Below, piece by piece: positions 60,252 through 64,000 of a stretch of DNA of 64,000 nt (the stretch's first letter is position 1; each line of letters opens with the position of its first letter). Position numbers and translations under genes: made by a program. Origin of the DNA: Parvularcula sp038749595 (GTDB lineage: Bacteria; Pseudomonadota; Alphaproteobacteria; Caulobacterales; Parvularculaceae); assembly GCA_038749595.1 (NCBI GenBank), contig JBCDHW010000003.1, positions 1 through 64,000 of the forward strand, in the 5' to 3' direction. The notes under the pieces were generated by a model that saw nothing but the letters and a program-made list of their open reading frames with translations, was not told where the DNA came from and ran no database searches.

Positions 60252-61107
60252 ACGCTTTCACCTCTGGCAAAGCCGCTTTCGCTTCCGGATAGACGAGCCA
60301 ATAGGCAAAATCCGTCGGCGTCTCATGTCCGAACGGGACCACGAGCCGCGCGGCCTCTAGGTCAGCGACCGCGAGCGCGTATTTTGCCAGCGCAACGCCT
60401 TTCCCGGCGACCGCGGCCTCAATCACAAGCGATGACTGGTTAAAGCGCGGGCCGCGGGTGCCCACCCCCTCGCAATCGACGCCCGCCGCGCGCAGCCACA
60501 TGAGCCACGTCGGCACGCCGTCGCTGTCGTCATGGATCAGCGTATGGCGGAGAAGATCGCCTGGCTCATCCAGCGGGGTGTCCGCCGTTGCGAGGCTTGG
60601 GGCGCAGACGGGAATGATGCTTTCGGACATCAAACGATCTGAGACGAGGTCTTCGTAGCCGCCTTGGCCAAACCGGACGGCCACATCGACGTCCGCCGTC
60701 GCGAAATCGACGACGTCCATGTCCGCGTGAACATAGATGTCGACATCGGGGTGTTTCTCCTGAAACGCATCGAGCCGCGGAACGAGCCATTTTGACGCAA
60801 AGCTCGGCGCTACAGAGACCGTGATCCGCGATGGGCCCGTTCCCGATTGCATCAGCCGCGTGCCGGTCAAAAGACGGTCAAAACCCTCCCGCATGTGGGG
60901 CAGTGCGACGGCGCCAGCCTCGGTGAGCGTCAGGCCTTTTGGGTCGCGCTTGAACAGCGGAGTCCCAAGCCAGCTCTCAAGAATCCGCATCTGCTGGCTG
61001 ATCGCGCCAGGCGTCACAGCGAGCTCATCGGCGGCACGAGAAAAACTAAGGTGACGTCCCGCTGCTTCGAACGCTCTGAGTGCATTTAGGGGTGGTAGCT
61101 TCCGCAT
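60202..61107 (-). CDS. LysR-family regulator, GcvA-like
   Basis: 301 aa. The helix-turn-helix is LPPLNALRAFEAAGRHLSFSRAADELAVTPGAISQQMRILE. The effector domain has VSVAPSFASKWLVPRLDAFQEKHPDVDIYV and VDVAVRFGQGGYEDLVSDRL, the GcvA subgroup pattern. The start ATG 61107 has AAGGA upstream. It diverges from the siroheme synthase/sulfite reductase operon with about 117 nt between starts, so that operon is a candidate target. GcvA homologues control varied genes, so this is inference. Confidence 0.9.
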   Translation of the reverse strand: MRKLPPLNALRAFEAAGRHLSFSRAADELAVTPGAISQQMRILESWLGTPLFKRDPKGLTLTEAGAVALPHMREGFDRLLTGTRLMQSGTGPSRITVSVAPSFASKWLVPRLDAFQEKHPDVDIYVHADMDVVDFATADVDVAVRFGQGGYEDLVSDRLMSESIIPVCAPSLATADTPLDEPGDLLRHTLIHDDSDGVPTWLMWLRAAGVDCEGVGTRGPRFNQSSLVIEAAVAGKGVALAKYALAVADLEAARLVVPFGHETPTDFAYWLVYPEAKAALPEVKAFTSWLKSEAHPPQPQG

Positions 61108-61224
61108 TTTCTTTATCCTTGTAAGGAAACCTAATGGCCAGTCCCTCGAACATTCGTTTGCGGACCCTGTTTGGTCACGCCATATCGAAATTCACCGCAC
61201 CAGCGAATAGGTTTTCTGACAGAC

Positions 61225-62610
61225 ATGCGATACTTCCCAGCCTTTATGGACCTTGCCGGCGCAACGGTTCTTCTTAGTGGCGGCGGCGAGCTGGCCCTGC
61301 GCAAAGCGCGTCTGCTGCTCCCCTCCGGCGCCCGTATCGTGGCCTTCTTGGCGCCCGATGACAGCCCCTTGGCGCAAGCCTTTGGCGACAAAACTGTTTT
61401 GCAAAGTGGCCCTGTAACCAACGCGAGCTTTGACGCGAATACCCGGCTCGTCGTTGCCGCGACCGGCGATGAGGCTGAAGATGAGCGCGTTGCGAAACTC
61501 GCCAAGCAGCAGCGCGTTCCCGTCAACGCCGTGGATATGCCCCACCTCTGCGACGTGGTGATCCCGTCGATCGTCAATCGCGGCGATCTCGTGGTCGGAA
61601 TATCGACGGGCGGCATCGCGCCAGTCCTCGGGCGGCGCCTGAGGGAGCGGCTTGAGCAGATGCTGCCGTCCAAACTCGGCGAAGTCATTAGCTTTGCTAA
61701 AGCGCGGCGGGCGCGGGCTATGGAAACCCTGCCCGCCTCGGCACGCCGCGGTTTCTGGGAGCGGTTCTACGCAGGCCCTGCCGCAGAAGCGGTGATGGCG
61801 GGCGACGAAATCCAAGCCGAGGTCCTGTTCAACAAAGAGCTCGCTGGCGACACTCCGGGCCACGTCCATATTGTCGGCGCCGGCCCCGGCGATCCCGAGC
61901 TGCTCACCCTCAAGGCACTGCGCGTTTGCCAGGAGGCGGACGTTATCCTGTTCGACAATTTGGTGTCCGATGAGATCCTCGCCATGTGCCGCCGCGATGC
62001 TGAGCGCATCTATGTGGGCAAGAAGCGCAGCGATCATGCACTACCCCAAGAAGATATCGGCGCGCTCATGATCCGCCTCGCCCGGGAGGGACAGCGGGTG
62101 GTGCGCCTCAAGGGCGGCGATCCGTTCGTCTTTGGCCGCGGCGGTGAAGAGCTTGAAGCGCTGAAAAACGCCGGAGTCTCGGCGAGCGTTGTCCCGGGAA
62201 TTTCCGCTGCGATGGGCTGCGCCGCCACCTCCGAAGTGCCGCTCACCCACCGCGGGGTCAGCCAAGCGGTGACGTTTGTGACCGCCGAGGCAGGCGGCAG
62301 CGGTGCGCCGGACATCGACTGGAAGGCATTGGCCGACCTGCGGAGCACCATCGTGGTCTACATGGGCGTTCGCCGCGCCGGAGATGTTGCCCGTGCACTG
62401 ATGGACGGAGGGTTGGACGCATCAACGCCCGCCGCCGTGATTGCCGACGGTACCCGGCAGAGCGAGCGGATCATCCGTACAGATCTTTGCATGCTCAGTG
62501 AGGCCGCAGCGCAAATCTCCGCACCCGGACTACTGATCATCGGTGACGTGGCCGCCAAGGCCCGCGGCGAAGAGCTGCTCACCATTGCCAAGGAAAGGGT
62601 CGCAGCATGA
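61225..62610 (+). CDS. cysG: Siroheme synthase (CysG)
   Basis: 461 aa from ATG 61225. The N-terminal part (about 1-215) is the precorrin-2 dehydrogenase/ferrochelatase: MDLAGATVLLSGGGELALRKARLLL and VVAATGDEAEDERVAKLA with NAVDMPHLCDVVIPSIV. The C-terminal part is uroporphyrinogen-III methyltransferase: VHIVGAGPGDPELLTLKALR, VRLKGGDPFVFGRGGEE and VPGISAAMGCAA. It makes siroheme for sulfite reductase, whose gene follows. The next gene overlaps its stop. Confidence 0.96.
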   Translation: MRYFPAFMDLAGATVLLSGGGELALRKARLLLPSGARIVAFLAPDDSPLAQAFGDKTVLQSGPVTNASFDANTRLVVAATGDEAEDERVAKLAKQQRVPVNAVDMPHLCDVVIPSIVNRGDLVVGISTGGIAPVLGRRLRERLEQMLPSKLGEVISFAKARRARAMETLPASARRGFWERFYAGPAAEAVMAGDEIQAEVLFNKELAGDTPGHVHIVGAGPGDPELLTLKALRVCQEADVILFDNLVSDEILAMCRRDAERIYVGKKRSDHALPQEDIGALMIRLAREGQRVVRLKGGDPFVFGRGGEELEALKNAGVSASVVPGISAAMGCAATSEVPLTHRGVSQAVTFVTAEAGGSGAPDIDWKALADLRSTIVVYMGVRRAGDVARALMDGGLDASTPAAVIADGTRQSERIIRTDLCMLSEAAAQISAPGLLIIGDVAAKARGEELLTIAKERVAA

Positions 62611-62984
62611 GCCAGCCCGCTGTAACGCCGAAGGCTGTTGAGCCGAACAAAGCAGTGAAGATCGCTGCAGGCGGTGTGAAGAAGGCCCGAAACAAAGGGG
62701 CAAAGATCATCACCGCCAACGACCTTTTCACAGGCGCGGCGATTTATTGGCGTAAAGAGCGTGGGTGGACGGATGATATCCGAGAAGCGCTCGTGGTCGA
62801 AGGGGAGCTGGCTTTGGCTGAGCTCTCCTTCGCCGCTGCTGATGAGGCGCATTCCGTGGGCCCGTATCTCATGGACGTTGAGCCGGATGGAACGCCATCG
62901 GGTAGATCGCGGCTCCGCGAAAATATCCGTGAAGCTGGGCCAACCATCCATCCAGAATATGGTCGACAGGCGCAAAGGGCGTAG
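62607..62984 (+). CDS. DUF2849 protein of the sulfite reductase operon
   Basis: 125 aa. The core AKIITANDLFTGAAIYWRKERGWTDDIREALVV plus ELAFAAADE-type and VGPYLMDVEPDG match DUF2849, a small alphaproteobacterial family that lies between cysG and the sulfite reductase gene. Function unknown; the position suggests a role in assimilatory sulfite reduction. A Lys-rich N-terminus of about 30 residues precedes the domain. It overlaps the cysG stop by 4 nt and ends 4 nt before the reductase. Confidence 0.88.
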   Translation: MSQPAVTPKAVEPNKAVKIAAGGVKKARNKGAKIITANDLFTGAAIYWRKERGWTDDIREALVVEGELALAELSFAAADEAHSVGPYLMDVEPDGTPSGRSRLRENIREAGPTIHPEYGRQAQRA

Positions 62985-62988
62985 GCTG

Positions 62989-64000
62989 ATGTATCACTAC
63001 GATGACTATGACCGCGCGATGGTCAAAGACCGCGTGGCTGAGTTCCGTGACCAGGTCGAGAGGCGGATTGCGGGCGCGCTGACGGAAGACGAATTTAAAC
63101 CCTTGCGGCTCATGAACGGGCTGTACCTCCAGCTTCACGCCTACATGCTCCGGGTCGCTGTTCCCTACGGTACGCTGAACCCGGACCAATTGCGCGTTCT
63201 CGCGTCAATCGCGCGGGATTATGATAAAGGTTATGCACACGTCAGTACACGGCAAAACTTTCAGTTCAATTGGCCAAAGCTGAAAGACGTACCCGACATC
63301 CTTGACCGCCTGGCGGACGCAGAAATGCACGCGATCCAGACCAGCGGCAATTGCATCCGCAACACCACAACCGACCACTTTGCCGGCGCTGCCGATGGCG
63401 AGGTCGAGGATCCGCGCATCACCTGCGAAGTGATCCGTCAGTGGTCGACCTTTCATCCGGAATTCACTTTCCTGCCCCGAAAATTCAAAATCGCCGTGAG
63501 CGCCACAGAGCACGATCGCGCGGCGATCGCCGTGCACGATATCGGCCTCCAGCTGGTGCGGAATGCAGCGGGCGAGCCCGGGTACAAAGTTCTCGTCGGC
63601 GGCGGCCAAGGGCGTAGCCCGCATATCGGCGTCTGGATCCGCGACTTTCTTCCGCAGGCGGACTTATTGTCCTACCTTGAGGCCATTCTACGCGTCTACA
63701 ACCTGCACGGTCGACGCGACAATATCTACAAAGCGCGGATCAAGATCCTCGTCAGCGAGATGGGTGCTGAGGCTTTTACCGCCGCGGTTGAGCAAGAATT
63801 CGAGGCTTTTCGCGCCATCGGCCCCGGCGGCTCGGTCGACCTCCCCGCCGCGGAGCGCAAGCGGATCGCGGACTATTTTGCGCCGCCTGCCTTTGCAAAG
63901 CTCCCCGATTGGAGCGAGGAGTTGGAGCAGGCCAAGCGGGAGGATCCGCGCTTTGCCGCTTGGGTGAAGCACAACACCCATCCGCATAAAGAGGAAGGCT
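62989..64000 (+). CDS. cysI: Nitrite/sulfite reductase hemoprotein (partial, 3' end outside window)
   Basis: At least 337 codons from ATG 62989; the gene runs past base 64000. It begins MYHYDDYDRAMVKDRVAEFRDQVERR and has the ferredoxin-like half-domain HVSTRQNFQFNWPKLKDVPDIL and the siroheme region IQTSGNCIRNTTTDHFAG, plus LPRKFKIAVSATEHDRAA. The Cys ligands of the 4Fe-4S/siroheme centre lie beyond the end. Context (cysG, DUF2849) favours assimilatory sulfite reduction over nitrite reduction. Confidence 0.93.
   Translation, partial: MYHYDDYDRAMVKDRVAEFRDQVERRIAGALTEDEFKPLRLMNGLYLQLHAYMLRVAVPYGTLNPDQLRVLASIARDYDKGYAHVSTRQNFQFNWPKLKDVPDILDRLADAEMHAIQTSGNCIRNTTTDHFAGAADGEVEDPRITCEVIRQWSTFHPEFTFLPRKFKIAVSATEHDRAAIAVHDIGLQLVRNAAGEPGYKVLVGGGQGRSPHIGVWIRDFLPQADLLSYLEAILRVYNLHGRRDNIYKARIKILVSEMGAEAFTAAVEQEFEAFRAIGPGGSVDLPAAERKRIADYFAPPAFAKLPDWSEELEQAKREDPRFAAWVKHNTHPHKEEG

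Noticed and set aside
1..64000. Search for tRNA/rRNA genes, CRISPR arrays, transposases and phage genes
   Set aside because: Reading the gaps showed no cloverleaf-like sequence, no regularly spaced repeats and no transposase or integrase motifs; small RNAs cannot be excluded by eye.

Overview
The window is about 60% GC, about 95% coding, and reads as chromosome of an alphaproteobacterium. Signs of this include RegBA-SenC, a DUF1674/SDHAF4 protein, HemJ, DUF2849 in a sulfite reductase operon, DUF6489 and a CC0125/CC1285-family lipoprotein. The blocks hemE-[gap]-ppsR-maf-aroE-coaE-dnaQ and rho-DUF6489-mnmE-mnmG-rsmG-parA-parB match the origin-proximal layout of Caulobacter and relatives. GANTC sites in the gap and a CtrA-like motif point to Caulobacterales/Parvularculales-type bacteria (Hyphomonadaceae, Parvularcula and similar). 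The exact genus cannot be read from the sequence. No insertion sequences, prophage, CRISPR arrays, tRNA or rRNA genes were seen.

Layout. 1-4.3 kb: the end of dxs, then an outer-membrane lipid-trafficking set (MlaA lipoprotein, HpnN-type RND transporter, MlaC/HpnM periplasmic protein). It runs directly into ylxR and infB. 7.7-10.3 kb: a bidirectional terminator, then ffh-rpsP-rimM on the minus strand. 10.5-15.9 kb: a minus-strand run of lipoprotein, exported prolyl-oligopeptidase-like protease, dicarboxylate/amino-acid symporter, one-domain asparaginase, ICMT-like methyltransferase and a small membrane protein. This looks like peptide and amino-acid scavenging. 16-18 kb: hemH and a histone-deacetylase-like hydrolase.

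18-32 kb is the replication-origin neighbourhood. The minus-strand block rho, DUF6489, mnmE, mnmG, rsmG, parA, parB, threonine aldolase carries two perfect 16-bp parS sites inside mnmG. The hemE/ppsR gap (28180-28475) is the best oriC candidate. To its right are ppsR, maf, aroE, coaE and dnaQ.

32-44 kb: an ExeA-like ATPase with a large TPR lipoprotein (both resembling PEP-CTERM/XrtA exopolysaccharide parts), SDHAF4, HtpX, a DUF4282 protein, polA, PHB depolymerase, SenC and the redox two-component pair RegB/RegA. 44-53 kb: malic enzyme, a PNPOx-like flavoprotein, the Nfu-nitroreductase-tsaB-rimI-fur run, a DsbA-like isomerase, isocitrate lyase and a GNAT protein. 53-64 kb: a DUF4153 membrane protein, oligopeptidase B, a PQQ-type sugar dehydrogenase, bioB, two small membrane proteins, a GcvA-like LysR regulator, and a siroheme synthase-DUF2849-sulfite reductase operon cut by the window end.

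I did not find a clearly new multi-gene system. The most interesting points are the origin/parS architecture, a Mla-like lipid pathway built around an RND transporter, split translation operons, the missing standard start of tsaB, and the orphan ATPase/TPR pair.
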